DNA of 64,000 nucleotides from contig JADKDU010000005.1 in the NCBI GenBank assembly GCA_016714495.1, forward strand, positions 124,001 to 188,000, read 5' to 3'. This stretch comes from Hyphomonadaceae bacterium (GTDB lineage Bacteria; Pseudomonadota; Alphaproteobacteria; Caulobacterales; Hyphomonadaceae). The position numbers and the translations under genes were made by a program. The notes beneath the pieces are model-generated. The model was given only the letters and a program-made list of their open reading frames with translations, was not told the DNA's origin and searched no databases. Shown piece after piece: positions 1 to 11,595 of the stretch (position 1 is the first letter of the stretch; each line of letters begins with the position of its first letter).

Positions 1-53
1 GTCTCTTCTGGTCCGGCGTCCTGACCGATCGCGCGGGACAACTAGTTCCTTAG
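1..53 (+). CDS. Possible 3' end of a gene that starts outside the window
   Basis: The third forward frame is open from base 3 to a TAG at 51-53 and would encode the last 16 residues of a protein (ending TDRAGQLVP). The DNA becomes clearly AT-richer just after this stop, as expected on leaving a gene. Sixteen codons are too few to identify a product, and an open frame of this length is common by chance in GC-rich DNA, so this is only a candidate. Confidence 0.2.
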   Translation, partial: LFWSGVLTDRAGQLVP

Positions 54-328
54 GTCACGAACATTCCGATTTATCGATAATCGAGTCAACTAGGTTTCTA
101 GTTTGAATTTCCGAATTTCTGCGGCTTATGCCGCCACACGAGAAATCCAAGCATAAGTCAAGTCACGGCAAGTAAACACAAGACAAGTTGTCCAGAATTT
201 TTGCGCTTCAAAATGCAGAACAATCGCGTTTCCCCAGTTTCGTGCATAGGGGGAGTGAACCACTTCCGAGTGCTGGCGTTGGTCTTTCTCCAAGCGGCTG
301 TCGGCCTCGTTGATCCTGGAGAAACGAC
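54..328. promoter_or_regulatory. AT-rich intergenic region upstream of the first complete gene
   Basis: About 275 bases without a convincing gene. The part from roughly 55 to 240 is markedly AT-richer than the coding DNA around it, so it probably carries the promoter for the secreted protein starting at 329. A ribosome-binding site (GGAGA) lies about 10 bases before that start. I saw no clear operator or hairpin. Confidence 0.4.
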
Positions 329-709
329 ATGACTCTTACCGGAATTTTTGCTGGCGTTGCGCTGGCTGCTTTGTGCGCACTGCCGGCGTACGCACAGATT
401 GGAATCGGCGGCGGCGGCGGGGCGCAACTTCCGGGCGTAGGTATTGGCGGCAGCGGATCTGCAACTGTCGACACGCGCCCTGTCACAAACACGACCCGCG
501 ACACGGTCGATAAGACGCATGACACGGCGCGCGACACTGCCGGCGCCGCTAAACAGAAAGCTGCTGAAGCCGCTGCGCGCGCTCGCGCCGCCAAGCCTGA
601 TGTTGAGGCCGGCGCCAGCTCTTCGACATCGGGCGGGGTAGGCGTCAGCCCGGGCGGCGCCAACGCTTCAGCATCGACCAACACCGCGGCTTCGGGTTCG
701 GTGCACTAA
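329..709 (+). CDS. Small secreted glycine- and alanine-rich hypothetical protein
   Basis: A 126-residue protein of unknown function. The first 22 residues form a classic Sec signal peptide ending in PAYA, so the mature chain starts near QIGIGGGGG and is periplasmic or secreted. The mature part is low complexity: an N-terminal Gly-rich block, a middle rich in Thr, Asp and Arg (TRPVTNTTRDTVDKTHDTARD), an Ala/Lys block that could form a short amphipathic helix, then a Ser/Gly/Ala tail. The ATG follows GGAGA at suitable spacing. It is convergent with the M23 peptidase gene and separated from it by a strong hairpin. No family recognised. Confidence 0.7.
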   Translation: MTLTGIFAGVALAALCALPAYAQIGIGGGGGAQLPGVGIGGSGSATVDTRPVTNTTRDTVDKTHDTARDTAGAAKQKAAEAAARARAAKPDVEAGASSSTSGGVGVSPGGANASASTNTAASGSVH

Positions 710-728
710 ATCGCGACAGCGACATAGT

Positions 729-758
729 CATCCCGGAAGCGGCGAGGCTTCCGGGATG
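729..758. terminator. Hairpin between convergent genes, probable bidirectional terminator
   Basis: A perfect 12-bp inverted repeat (729-740 CATCCCGGAAGC and 747-758 GCTTCCGGGATG) with a 6-base loop lies in the 55-base gap between two convergent genes. There is no clean T tract on either side, so termination is inferred from the stem and its position. Confidence 0.65.
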
Positions 759-764
759 GTGTCG

Positions 765-1796
765 TTATAAGTCCTGCTTCGCGGCCGGGAAGGATAACGG
801 ATCCGCCGGTTCAAGCCCGAACGAGCCCTTCGGATTTCCATAGTCGCCGAGCAATAACTCATAGTGCAAATGCATCGGGATCTGGTAGCTCGCCGAATTG
901 CCCATCAGCCCCAATTGCTCGCCTGCCTTGACAGACACGCCGGGCGTCAAGCCACGACCGAACGAAGCCAGATGGGCATAGCGCGTGTAAACGCCTCCGC
1001 CATGATCGATGAGGATCATGTTGCCATAGTCATCGCGGAATTTCATTTCGACGATTGCACCATCGCCGCCTGCCAGCACCGGCACGCCAATGTCAGCGTG
1101 ATAGTCGAGCCCCTTGTGCAGCCTGTCGCTGCGCGGGCCATAGCCTGAAGACATGCACGCGCCCGGCGTCGGGAAAGTGGCGATGCGTACGTCCTTGACC
1201 TGAACCATGGGCTTAAAGCCACTGACGAGGCCGCTTGCATTCAAAGGCGCATTCGAAACCGTCATGCGCGGACACAGCGTAAGCTGTGCCGGGAAGATCG
1301 CGGCGGGATCGTTGGCGACCGGCGGCATGATCACAATCTGTGTTGCTGGCTTGGGCGCGGGTGCAACCGCTGCGCCGGCTTCAGGCGTTACCGGGCTGGT
1401 TGCGTCAGCTCTGACCACTGGCGGCGGCGCGAGCGCGGCGTCGGCGGAAACGTCAGCGATCTCCATGCCATTGGGAACGGCCGCGCTTTCATCCATGGCG
1501 AGGTTGTCGAGCTGCTCCTCCAGCGTGCCACTGTCGCGCTCGACCATGATCACTTCACCCGCGGCGACGGCGAACGCGTTGACCTGCGTCCTGAAAGCGT
1601 CGAATTTTCCGACGGGCATCAGCTCGCGTAGACCCGCGAAGTCCACTTGCTCCAGCCGCAACTTCGCGCGCAGGTCGTTGGCGTTGCGGTCGATTGCGTC
1701 CGTCCATTCCGGCGGCGCTGGCCAGATGCTTCCGCCCAGCCAGCCAACAAAGCCAGACCCGCCTGCTAACGCAGCCACCAGAAGTGTCTTTATCAT
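765..1796 (-). CDS. M23-family metallopeptidase (LytM-like murein endopeptidase)
   Basis: A 343-residue cell-envelope protein expected to cleave peptidoglycan cross-links, or to activate amidases if catalytically degenerate. The first ~25 residues are a hydrophobic signal or anchor. A Pro/Ala-rich linker (about 120-170) leads to a C-terminal LytM domain. Zinc ligands look intact: an H/D pair in RLHKGLDYHADIG, a YAHL motif, and HLHYE near the C-terminus. The start follows a GGAG-type ribosome site and is divergent from the gene at 1999. The domain call is firm; the exact substrate is unknown. Confidence 0.88.
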   Translation of the reverse strand: MIKTLLVAALAGGSGFVGWLGGSIWPAPPEWTDAIDRNANDLRAKLRLEQVDFAGLRELMPVGKFDAFRTQVNAFAVAAGEVIMVERDSGTLEEQLDNLAMDESAAVPNGMEIADVSADAALAPPPVVRADATSPVTPEAGAAVAPAPKPATQIVIMPPVANDPAAIFPAQLTLCPRMTVSNAPLNASGLVSGFKPMVQVKDVRIATFPTPGACMSSGYGPRSDRLHKGLDYHADIGVPVLAGGDGAIVEMKFRDDYGNMILIDHGGGVYTRYAHLASFGRGLTPGVSVKAGEQLGLMGNSASYQIPMHLHYELLLGDYGNPKGSFGLEPADPLSFPAAKQDL

Positions 1797-1998
1797 GTCC
1801 CCATCTCCACCCGAGGCGATCGATGCCGCCTGTCTTGGGAAGGAGACTAGGACCCCGCGGCCCCGGAGTCAGCCTCGCCTCGGCGCCAAGGAATTCCCGC
1901 GAGAAAACAAGCATTTTTAGCGCCTGTATTTCTCGAGAACCAGCGAGCCCCGCACGCGTTCCTGCTCACGCGTGGGCGGAACAACGGAGACAAAGCCG

Positions 1999-2502
1999 AT
2001 GATCCGTAACAGCTATCCCGCCACACTCGCAGCCACAGCACTCGTTTCACTCGCCATCGGCTTCGGTGCGGCAACCCTGCTTCCCTCGCAAGCCGCGCCA
2101 ATCCAGCCAATCATCGACGCCAAAGCGTGGGAGGAAGAGGCCCCCGCCGCTCTCAGCGCTGCGCCCGCCAGCATGGCGGCTCGGCCTGTCCGCTCCAAGA
2201 CATGCAGCACGTGGGAAATATCGGATGTGGCTATGGAAGCAATGCTCGACCAAATGATCCGCCGCGGCTGGCGGCCGCCAAACCAGGGTGACGCGATCGC
2301 TGCGATGGGGCTCGCGCAAGACGCTGGCCTTTCGGCTTCAGATCCGAATGCGCCTATGCCTTATCGCCCAGCCGGGTACTTCGCGGATCAGCCAGTCGAT
2401 GAAGAGCCCGCCACTCCGGCGGAACCAACCGACGAAGCAGCGCCCGCTGAACAGCCGCCGGTCCCCGCCGAGCCTGAGACGCCAGCCTTGCCGCCCGCCT
2501 AG
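1999..2502 (+). CDS. Hypothetical protein with an N-terminal membrane segment and acidic Pro/Ala tail
   Basis: A 167-residue protein. I start it at the ATG at 1999 because ACGGAGA sits about 9 bases upstream and the result opens with a hydrophobic segment (ATALVSLAIGFGAATLL) that can act as signal or anchor. The middle contains a single Cys and a short motif around RRGWRPPNQGDAIAAMGLAQ. The last ~35 residues are a low-complexity Glu/Pro/Ala tail. No family recognised. Its TAG stop overlaps the TAG stop of the convergent methyltransferase gene by two bases. Confidence 0.65.
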   Translation: MIRNSYPATLAATALVSLAIGFGAATLLPSQAAPIQPIIDAKAWEEEAPAALSAAPASMAARPVRSKTCSTWEISDVAMEAMLDQMIRRGWRPPNQGDAIAAMGLAQDAGLSASDPNAPMPYRPAGYFADQPVDEEPATPAEPTDEAAPAEQPPVPAEPETPALPPA

Positions 2503-3239
2503 TCCTCGCGCTTCACACGCCACTTGCCGCGTCCGATCGCCAGCGCCTTGATCGCGCCGCGGAACGTTCGCACTTCTTGCGCGGTCCACCCTGCCCGCGT
2601 GAATGCGTTGCGCAGGTTGAGCACCATCGGCGCGCGCTTGGCTTCCGGGAAGAAGAAGCCGGCTCGATCCAGCTCGTCCTCGAAATGCTCCATCATTCCC
2701 ATAAGCTCTTCACGCGTTGCAGGTGCATCGACTGCATCCGTGAAAGCAGCCGGCGGCCCGCTGGCGTTCGCTTCCGAATAAGCATGCGCAATGAGCGCCA
2801 CGGCCTGCGCAAGGTTCAACGAGGCAAACGATGGCGACACAGGAAAGGACAGGATGGCGTCAGCCAGCGCCACCGCCTCATTCGGCAAGCCTGACCGCTC
2901 CGCGCCAAACAGAATGGCCGTCCGCCTGGGCGTCGCCCGCACGCGCGCAACCGCCTCGCTTGCGCCCAGCACTGGCTTTTCCATTCCCCGCGGCCGCGCC
3001 GTGGTGGCCAGCACGAGCCCGCAGTCCCGGATCGCATCCTCGACCCGCTCGAAAACCTGCGCCGTCACCACGTCCGGCAGCGCTCCCGCGCTCATCGTTT
3101 CGGCGGCCGGATTGGGCCATCCGTCCCGCGGCGCCACCAGCCGCAGGTCAGTCAACCCGAAATTGGCCATCACCCGCGCCGCCGCGCCGATGTTCTCGCC
3201 CATCTGTGGGGCGAGGAGAATGAAAGCTGGTAGAACCAT
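2499..3239 (-). CDS. trmJ: SPOUT RNA methyltransferase, TrmJ-like
   Basis: A 246-residue SpoU/TrmH-type methyltransferase, most like TrmJ, which methylates the 2'-O of nucleotide 32 in the tRNA anticodon loop using S-adenosylmethionine. The N-terminus has the family signature GENIGAAARVMANFGL, and the knot region shows ILFGAERSGLPNEA and SLNLAQAVALIAHAYSE, which form the cofactor-binding trefoil. The C-terminal ~70 residues are the helical extension typical of TrmJ. I start at the ATG at 3239 because the family motif begins within 15 residues; an upstream ATG would add 11 residues of no family likeness. It follows the TonB-receptor gene by 48 bases on the same strand. Confidence 0.85.
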   Translation of the reverse strand: MVLPAFILLAPQMGENIGAAARVMANFGLTDLRLVAPRDGWPNPAAETMSAGALPDVVTAQVFERVEDAIRDCGLVLATTARPRGMEKPVLGASEAVARVRATPRRTAILFGAERSGLPNEAVALADAILSFPVSPSFASLNLAQAVALIAHAYSEANASGPPAAFTDAVDAPATREELMGMMEHFEDELDRAGFFFPEAKRAPMVLNLRNAFTRAGWTAQEVRTFRGAIKALAIGRGKWRVKRED

Positions 3240-3287
3240 GCCTACGCTTAGCTTGCTTGTTACGCACGGCAAAGCGACCTGGTTAGA

Positions 3288-5324
3288 TCAGTATGTCTTG
3301 CGAACCCGGATCTGGAGAGCCGGACCACGCCCGAGCTTGCGCTCCTCGACATAGGCCAGTGGCGCCTCCCCGCGTTGGCCTGAATAGACGAGCCGTTCGC
3401 GAAACTGCTGGCGCACGCCGATATTGGACAAGGTGGCGCGAATTGTCGTGTCCGCGAACGGCGCCCATTCCCACCAGGCCATGTAGAAGAATGGCTGCAG
3501 CGTCGTTTGCACCTGGTCGATGCGCGACAGGCGATCGCGAAAGCCAATGTAGCTTTCGAACGCAAACGTCGATTTCAGCTCAGGTCTGTCAAGATAGAGG
3601 TTGATCCGGCCACGCCACTGGCTTTGCTGTGGTCCGGAAATCTCCCGCTCGGCGCCCGTGAACGGATCGGTTGCTTCGGAGGTGTAGTAGATCGGCTGCA
3701 CATCGAGCCGCCCGCCCCTGATGCCGAACCGGTCTAGCGTGACCTTCATGTCGAGCGTGAATATGTCCCGTGCGCCATCACCGATGCTTCCGCGTGCGTC
3801 GGTGGTTTCGCTGATCGGAACGTAGTCGAGAACGTCCTCGACCTCCTCGTGCTTGTAGGTGAACACTAACGCCGAACGCTCCCAAAGGGCCGTCTCGAAC
3901 GCGGCCTCGTAGACCCAGGCATGCTCCGGCGAGAGCGCAGCGTTGCCTGCTGCCGCCTCGCCGGCGCTTTCCCCACTCGAAGCCGCGAAATCGGCGAAGT
4001 CGAGCTGCCTGACCTCGCGCTCAGCGCGCACGCGGACTTGCTTGCCCTCCGCTACGGTCCAGGCGGCGATCGCGCGCGGCTTGAAGAAACTGAAAGAACG
4101 CTCGGACTCGGTGTCGCCTGTCTGGCTGATCGTCGAGTTCTCGTAACGGGCGCCGAATTCAAGCGACAGCGAGGGCGCCGCCCGCCAGTTCATGGTGACG
4201 CTGGGCTGGGTGCGTACCTCTTCCACACGAACATTCGCGTTGGCGCTCGTGAGTGTCGACGCCTGATCGAGAAAATTGAACGCGCCTTCGACCCCCGCCT
4301 CGACCCGCATGCTTTCGTTTAACCGCAAGCCGACTATCGCGCGCAGGATCGACTCGCCATTCTCTGATTCAATGGTCGCCTGACGACCGATCCGGCCGGC
4401 CGTCCGGGATGTCTGGGTCAGGGTCTGAAGCGCATCGAGACGCCCCGTCCATCCCGGCGCAAGGGCTTGTTCGAGGTTGGCGCCGAGTTCGAGCTCGTCG
4501 GCGTCCTCGTCGAGCGCGAAATGCTCGGGCACGGCAAACAGCGCGATATCTTCACGGTCGCCGCGCCTGAGCTCGACGCCGATATTGGACCGCAGCACTG
4601 TATCTTCGCCGCGGTATTCCAGCCCGGCATTCGCGTTGAGCGTGCGGTCGATGACCGAAGAGTGGAATCTGCCGGAGTCGATTGTCGCCCCGGTTGGACC
4701 TGTGCGTGCGATCAACCCTTCGCCATCGAATGCGCGATTGCGGCGGCCCTCAACGGCGCCGACAAACAACCACGCCCCCGAACGCCGCGAGCCCTCCATA
4801 CGAAGACCGAAATCCGGCGCGCCGGGATCAATGAACGCCCGCGCGTCTGCCTGACCGATAAATTGCGTTTCCTCCGTCGTTGCGCGAACCACGTTGGCGA
4901 CGACCGCAAAGCCCATCATGTCGACGCCGCCCGCGCCGCCGCGAATGATGTCCACCCGGACCACCTGACTGGCGGGAATACGGCTGAGCGCATCCTGCAG
5001 CGTTACTGCCTTCGAAGTATGCGGGCGGCCATCGATGAGCACGTTGCCAGCGGCGCCTGAGAGACCACGCACCTGTGCATCCCCGCCGTTGAAGGAGAAG
5101 GCGGGCGTGCGCTGCACCATATCGAACGCGGTGTTGGGGCGTGAATCTGCGAAGAAGGCGGCGGCATAAACCGCAACGCCCGCGCCGGAGCTGTCGCCTG
5201 CTTGCGTCGCTGGGCCTGGTTGCGTCGCTGGGCCGGGCCGGGCCGCCTCCTGGCCGTTGGCCTCGCCGACAATCCATCCAACGCCCAGCAACGCCAGGCC
5301 GCAAGCGGCCCCAGCATTCTTCAT
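3288..5324 (-). CDS. TonB-dependent outer-membrane receptor
   Basis: A 678-residue outer-membrane beta-barrel transporter. Residues 1-24 form a signal peptide (ending ANGQ). A short low-complexity linker with the repeat PATQPGPATQAG precedes the plug domain, recognisable from GNVLIDGRPHTSKAV, LSRIPASQVVRVDIIRGG and the following residues. The rest alternates polar and hydrophobic as barrel strands do. No TonB box is obvious and the last residue is Tyr, not the common Phe. Substrate cannot be told: no uptake or regulator genes adjoin it. The plug motif style resembles receptors abundant in Caulobacterales. Confidence 0.85.
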   Translation of the reverse strand: MKNAGAACGLALLGVGWIVGEANGQEAARPGPATQPGPATQAGDSSGAGVAVYAAAFFADSRPNTAFDMVQRTPAFSFNGGDAQVRGLSGAAGNVLIDGRPHTSKAVTLQDALSRIPASQVVRVDIIRGGAGGVDMMGFAVVANVVRATTEETQFIGQADARAFIDPGAPDFGLRMEGSRRSGAWLFVGAVEGRRNRAFDGEGLIARTGPTGATIDSGRFHSSVIDRTLNANAGLEYRGEDTVLRSNIGVELRRGDREDIALFAVPEHFALDEDADELELGANLEQALAPGWTGRLDALQTLTQTSRTAGRIGRQATIESENGESILRAIVGLRLNESMRVEAGVEGAFNFLDQASTLTSANANVRVEEVRTQPSVTMNWRAAPSLSLEFGARYENSTISQTGDTESERSFSFFKPRAIAAWTVAEGKQVRVRAEREVRQLDFADFAASSGESAGEAAAGNAALSPEHAWVYEAAFETALWERSALVFTYKHEEVEDVLDYVPISETTDARGSIGDGARDIFTLDMKVTLDRFGIRGGRLDVQPIYYTSEATDPFTGAEREISGPQQSQWRGRINLYLDRPELKSTFAFESYIGFRDRLSRIDQVQTTLQPFFYMAWWEWAPFADTTIRATLSNIGVRQQFRERLVYSGQRGEAPLAYVEERKLGRGPALQIRVRKTY

Positions 5325-5667
5325 GTCCTCCCCCGGACTTTTGTTTGCTGATCGCTAGCACAAGTTTAGGGCGCCACCTACGCGCCAGCCGCCGACGCCG
5401 ATACACGAATGCGGGAAGTGGAATCACGCCCTGCACCCGCCCTGCACAGTAAACCGCCTTTGCGCCGGCGTTGCGCCGCCTATCAGGTTCTGCCTTCCTG
5501 ATCGGGGAAAACAAACATGCGAAGGATCGATGGCTGCCGTTCGGCCTGAATCGATGCCGGCCCGAGACGGCTTTTGCGCAGACATATTGTGCCTTCAACC
5601 ACGTCTGATATAGCCCGGCTCAGAACCTCGGCGTAAGTCCGGTTACGTCGCCCTTCAGGAGTATGCC
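5325..5667. promoter_or_regulatory. Divergent intergenic region between the TonB receptor and icd
   Basis: 343 bases with no credible gene; open frames here are short or lack a ribosome site. It must hold the promoters for both flanking genes. The icd start is preceded by AGGAG six bases upstream of its ATG. I could not assign -35/-10 boxes with confidence. Confidence 0.5.
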
Positions 5668-6885
5668 ATGCCCGTCATCAAGGTCGCCAATCCCGTCGTC
5701 GAAATGGACGGCGATGAGATGACCCGCATCATCTGGGCGCTCATCAAGGAGCGCCTCATCCTCCCCTATCTCGACATCGACCTGAAGTATTACGACCTGT
5801 CGATCGAGAACCGCGACGCCACCAACGACCAGGTGACGATCGACTCGGCCGAAGCCACCAAGAAATACGGCGTCGCCGTCAAATGCGCGACCATCACGCC
5901 GGACGAAGCCCGCGTCGAAGAATTCAAGCTCAAGAAGATGTGGAAGTCGCCCAACGGCACGATCCGCAACATCCTCGATGGCGTTGTCTTCCGCGAACCG
6001 ATCGTGATGAAGAACGTGCCGCGCCTCGTGCCGGGCTGGACCCAGCCGGTGGTCGTCGGCCGTCACGCCTTCGGCGACCAGTACAAGGCCACCGACTTCA
6101 AGGTGCCTGGCCCCGGCAAGCTGAAGATGGTCTACACTCCCGCCGGCGGCGGCGACCCGGTCGAATACGAAGTGTTCGACTTCCCCGGCGCCGGCATCGC
6201 CATGGGGATGTACAATCTCGACAAGTCGATCCGCGATTTCGCGCGCGCCTCGTTCAACTTCGGCTACCAGCGCAAATGGCCGGTCTATCTCTCGACCAAG
6301 AATACGATTCTCAAGGCCTATGACGGCCGCTTCAAGGACATCTTCCAGGAAGTGTTCGACACCGAGTTCAAGGACAAGTTCGCCGAGTTCAAGGGCACTT
6401 ACGAACACCGCCTGATCGACGACATGGTTGCGGCCTGCCTGAAATGGTCGGGCGGCTATGTCTGGGCGTGCAAGAACTATGACGGCGACGTGCAGTCCGA
6501 CACGGTGGCGCAGGGCTATGGCTCGCTCGGCCTGATGACGTCGGTGCTGATGACGCCGGACGGCAAGACCGTCGAAGCCGAAGCCGCGCACGGCACCGTG
6601 ACGCGCCACTACCGCGCCCACCAGCAAGGCAAGTCGACCTCGACCAACTCGGTCGCTTCGATCTTCGCCTGGACCCGTGGCCTCGCCCACCGCGCCAAAC
6701 TCGACAACAACGCCCAATTGGCCAATTTCTCGACCGCGCTCGAGCGCACCGTCATCGACACCGTCGAAGCCGGCTTCATGACCAAGGACCTCTCCCTCCT
6801 CATTGGACCAGAGCAGCCCTGGCTGACGACCGAAGGTTTCATCGAGAAAATCGCCTCCAACTTCCAGGAAGCGATGGCGAAGTAA
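5668..6885 (+). CDS. icd: NADP-dependent isocitrate dehydrogenase
   Basis: A 405-residue cytoplasmic TCA-cycle enzyme that converts isocitrate to 2-oxoglutarate with NADP+. It belongs to the dimeric eukaryote-like subfamily usual in alphaproteobacteria, shown by the N-terminus IKVANPVVEMDGDEMTRI, the phosphate-binding SPNGTIRN, and the C-terminal AHGTVTRHYR and STNSVASIFAW blocks. Length is normal for that subfamily. It supplies the 2-oxoglutarate and NADPH used by glutamate synthase, encoded in this window at 32.4-38.4 kb. It is monocistronic, with a hairpin plus T-rich tract right after its stop. Confidence 0.97.
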   Translation: MPVIKVANPVVEMDGDEMTRIIWALIKERLILPYLDIDLKYYDLSIENRDATNDQVTIDSAEATKKYGVAVKCATITPDEARVEEFKLKKMWKSPNGTIRNILDGVVFREPIVMKNVPRLVPGWTQPVVVGRHAFGDQYKATDFKVPGPGKLKMVYTPAGGGDPVEYEVFDFPGAGIAMGMYNLDKSIRDFARASFNFGYQRKWPVYLSTKNTILKAYDGRFKDIFQEVFDTEFKDKFAEFKGTYEHRLIDDMVAACLKWSGGYVWACKNYDGDVQSDTVAQGYGSLGLMTSVLMTPDGKTVEAEAAHGTVTRHYRAHQQGKSTSTNSVASIFAWTRGLAHRAKLDNNAQLANFSTALERTVIDTVEAGFMTKDLSLLIGPEQPWLTTEGFIEKIASNFQEAMAK

Positions 6886-6910
6886 GCGCCCTCAAAGCCA
6901 AAATCTTGAG

Positions 6911-6948
6911 GCCCGCGGGAGATGATCCTGCGGGCTTCATTATTTCTG
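6911..6948 (+). terminator. Rho-independent terminator of icd
   Basis: A 10-bp stem with one G-U pair (GCCCGCGGGA at 6911-6920 and TCCTGCGGGC at 6926-6935) and a 5-base loop is followed by TTCATTATTT. It lies 25 bases past the icd stop codon. Confidence 0.85.
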
Positions 6949-6949
6949 A

Positions 6950-7197
6950 CCCATCCCCCGGCGGCCAGGCGCTGAGCCTCGATGGGTTGGTTCGCTCGGC
7001 TTCTCGCCAACTGGCGAAGTCGCCGTGGCGAGGGGCTACACCCTCGTCAAAATATGGGACAGCCAGACCAAGACCGATTACACGCAAGGGACCTCTTATC
7101 CTATCACGGGGTGCAATTCTCCCAGGATGGACGACGTATCTACAAGGGGCGGCAGCAAGGGTCAGATCATCGTCTGGCGGCTTGATCGAACCGACGA

Positions 7198-7201
<4 letters not shown>
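6950..7201 (+). pseudogene. Frameshifted WD40-repeat protein remnant
   Basis: No intact gene is annotated here, but reading frames spell pieces of WD40 blades. One frame, open from 6950 to a TAG at 7199-7201, gives SLGFSPTGEVAVARG then TLVKIWDSQTKTD, a typical blade ending in a WD dipeptide, and finishes GQIIVWRLDRTDD. The core of the next blade (GVQFSQDGRRIY, about 7104-7143) lies in a different forward frame, so the fragment needs two compensating frameshifts. There is no start region: coding likeness begins just after the icd terminator. It overlaps the 3' end of alaS by 4 bases. I read it as the decayed C-terminal end of a lost WD40 protein. Confidence 0.7.
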
Positions 7202-9882
<2,681 letters not shown>

Positions 9883-10178
9883 CGGCAGGCTCCTGAGGTC
9901 ATGAAAGCCGCTCCGCCTCTGGAAGGCGGCCGCTTGCCCCACGACCGATTACTTAAGGTCCCGGCGCCAGCCATCCCAGCCCGGCTCGGGGACCAAGGGC
10001 GGTATAAGGCCCACACCCGCCACAGGCAACGCCGGGGCGGCGCGCCGAAATGGCCAAGCGCCCCAGAAAACACCTCGAACCCCGCTCCAAACGCAGAAGA
10101 CGCCGGTCATACGACCGACGCCTCCCTGCACTGCCATGCAATTAGCCAAAACCAGCTGCGAACCCGGCTTCGACCAGA

Positions 10179-11318
10179 TCAGCCTTTCTTGGACGGCTTG
10201 GCCGTGACCGGCGCGTCGCCATCATCTTCCCCGTCGCTATTGTCGTCGCCCGGCTCCAGCGCGAGCAGATTCTCGGAGATGATGCCGGCATTCTTCCGGA
10301 TCGCATCCTCGATCTCCATCGCGGTCACCGGATTGTCTTTGAGGAATTTCCGGGCGTTTTCGCGGCCTTGGCCAATCCGCTGGGAACCGTAGGAGAACCA
10401 CGAGCCCGACTTCTCGATCACATTGGCCTTCACGCCGAGATCGATCAACTCACCCGTCTTGGAAATCCCCTCCCCGTAGATGATGTCGAACTCGACCTGC
10501 CGGAACGGCGGGGCGACCTTGTTCTTGACCACTTTCACGCGGGTCTGGTTGCCGATGACTTCGTCACGCTCCTTGATCTGCCCGATGCGGCGGATGTCGA
10601 GGCGAACCGAAGCATAGAATTTCAGCGCGTTCCCGCCCGTCGTCGTTTCAGGCGAGCCGTACATAACGCCGATCTTCATGCGGATCTGGTTGATGAAGAT
10701 CACCATGGTCTTCGACTTCGAAACCGACGCCGTGATCTTGCGCAACGCCTGGCTCATCAAACGCGCCTGAAGGCCTGGCAGGCTATCGCCCATCTCACCT
10801 TCGAGTTCGGCGCGCGGCGTGAGGGCTGCAACCGAGTCGATCACCAGCACGTCCACCGCGCCCGACCGCACCAGCGTATCGGCGATCTCAAGCGCCTGTT
10901 CGCCCGTGTCCGGCTGCGAGACCAGCAGGTCATCGAGGTCAACGCCAAGCTTGGCGGCATAGATCGGATCGAGCGCGTGTTCGGCGTCGATGAAGGCGCC
11001 GACGCCGCCATTCTTCTGGGCTTCAGCCAGAACATGCAAGGCCAAGGTCGTCTTGCCCGAGCTTTCCGGCCCGTAGATCTCAATGATCCGGCCGCGAGGC
11101 AGACCGCCAATGCCCAGCGCCACGTCGAGGCTGAGCGAGCCGGTCGACAAAGCTTCGACATCCATCGAGGCGTTGGTGCCCAGACGCATGATCGAGCCCT
11201 TGCCGAAATTGCGCTCAATCTGGCTGAGCGCCGTTTCCAGCGCCTTCTGCTTATCCATGCCCTTGTCTTCCACCAGCTTCAGAGAGGCCGCTGCCATCTT
11301 CATCTCCACATCTGCCAT
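10179..11318 (-). CDS. recA: Recombinase RecA
   Basis: A 379-residue strand-exchange protein for homologous recombination and the SOS response (co-protease for LexA). Walker A is GPESSGKTTL, Walker B is LVIDSVAAL, and the L2 loop region GSPETTTGGNALKFYASVRLD is intact. The C-terminal tail is acidic (GDDNSDGEDDGD) and then basic, as is usual. I start at the ATG at 11318; a longer frame would add 45 unconserved residues across the putative operator. A near-consensus alphaproteobacterial SOS box lies about 55 bases upstream. Confidence 0.97.
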   Translation of the reverse strand: MADVEMKMAAASLKLVEDKGMDKQKALETALSQIERNFGKGSIMRLGTNASMDVEALSTGSLSLDVALGIGGLPRGRIIEIYGPESSGKTTLALHVLAEAQKNGGVGAFIDAEHALDPIYAAKLGVDLDDLLVSQPDTGEQALEIADTLVRSGAVDVLVIDSVAALTPRAELEGEMGDSLPGLQARLMSQALRKITASVSKSKTMVIFINQIRMKIGVMYGSPETTTGGNALKFYASVRLDIRRIGQIKERDEVIGNQTRVKVVKNKVAPPFRQVEFDIIYGEGISKTGELIDLGVKANVIEKSGSWFSYGSQRIGQGRENARKFLKDNPVTAMEIEDAIRKNAGIISENLLALEPGDDNSDGEDDGDAPVTAKPSKKG

Positions 11319-11371
11319 GCTGGCTGAAGGGCGGCAAATGCCGCCGATTCCCAGCCCGTCTTGAGATTTAT

Positions 11372-11386
11372 GTACTACAAATGTTC
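11372..11386 (-). promoter_or_regulatory. Putative LexA operator upstream of recA
   Basis: The alphaproteobacterial SOS box is the direct repeat GTTC-N7-GTTC. On the + strand 11372-11386 reads GTAC-N7-GTTC, one mismatch. A second overlapping near match, GAAC-N7-GAAA, spans 11391-11405 in the opposite sense. The position, 54-87 bases upstream of the recA start, fits an SOS operator. LexA binding itself is inferred. Confidence 0.5.
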
Positions 11387-11595
11387 TCGTGAACAAAGCA
11401 TGAAAACGTTGACGGACTGAACTATTTCGGAGGCCCAAGCTGTGGGGGTCCACGGATCCTCAAGACCCATCGGTAGAAGACCGGCGCGATTGGCTGCTGC
11501 TACGGCGTCTATCCTTCACACGGCTGACGCCGCCGCCGCCGAAATTGCTACTCGGCAACTACCCCACATTGATCGCGCTATGACCGCTGCAACAC

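Noticed and set aside
5620..6717. A 365-codon minus-strand open frame covering icd
   Set aside because: It is antisense to icd, whose protein is unmistakable; the product is His/Val/Asp-rich with no family likeness.
9949..10149. A 66-codon minus-strand ORF between recA and alaS
   Set aside because: It needs a TTG start without a ribosome site, and the Trp/Pro/Gly-rich product matches nothing; the gap is under 300 bases.
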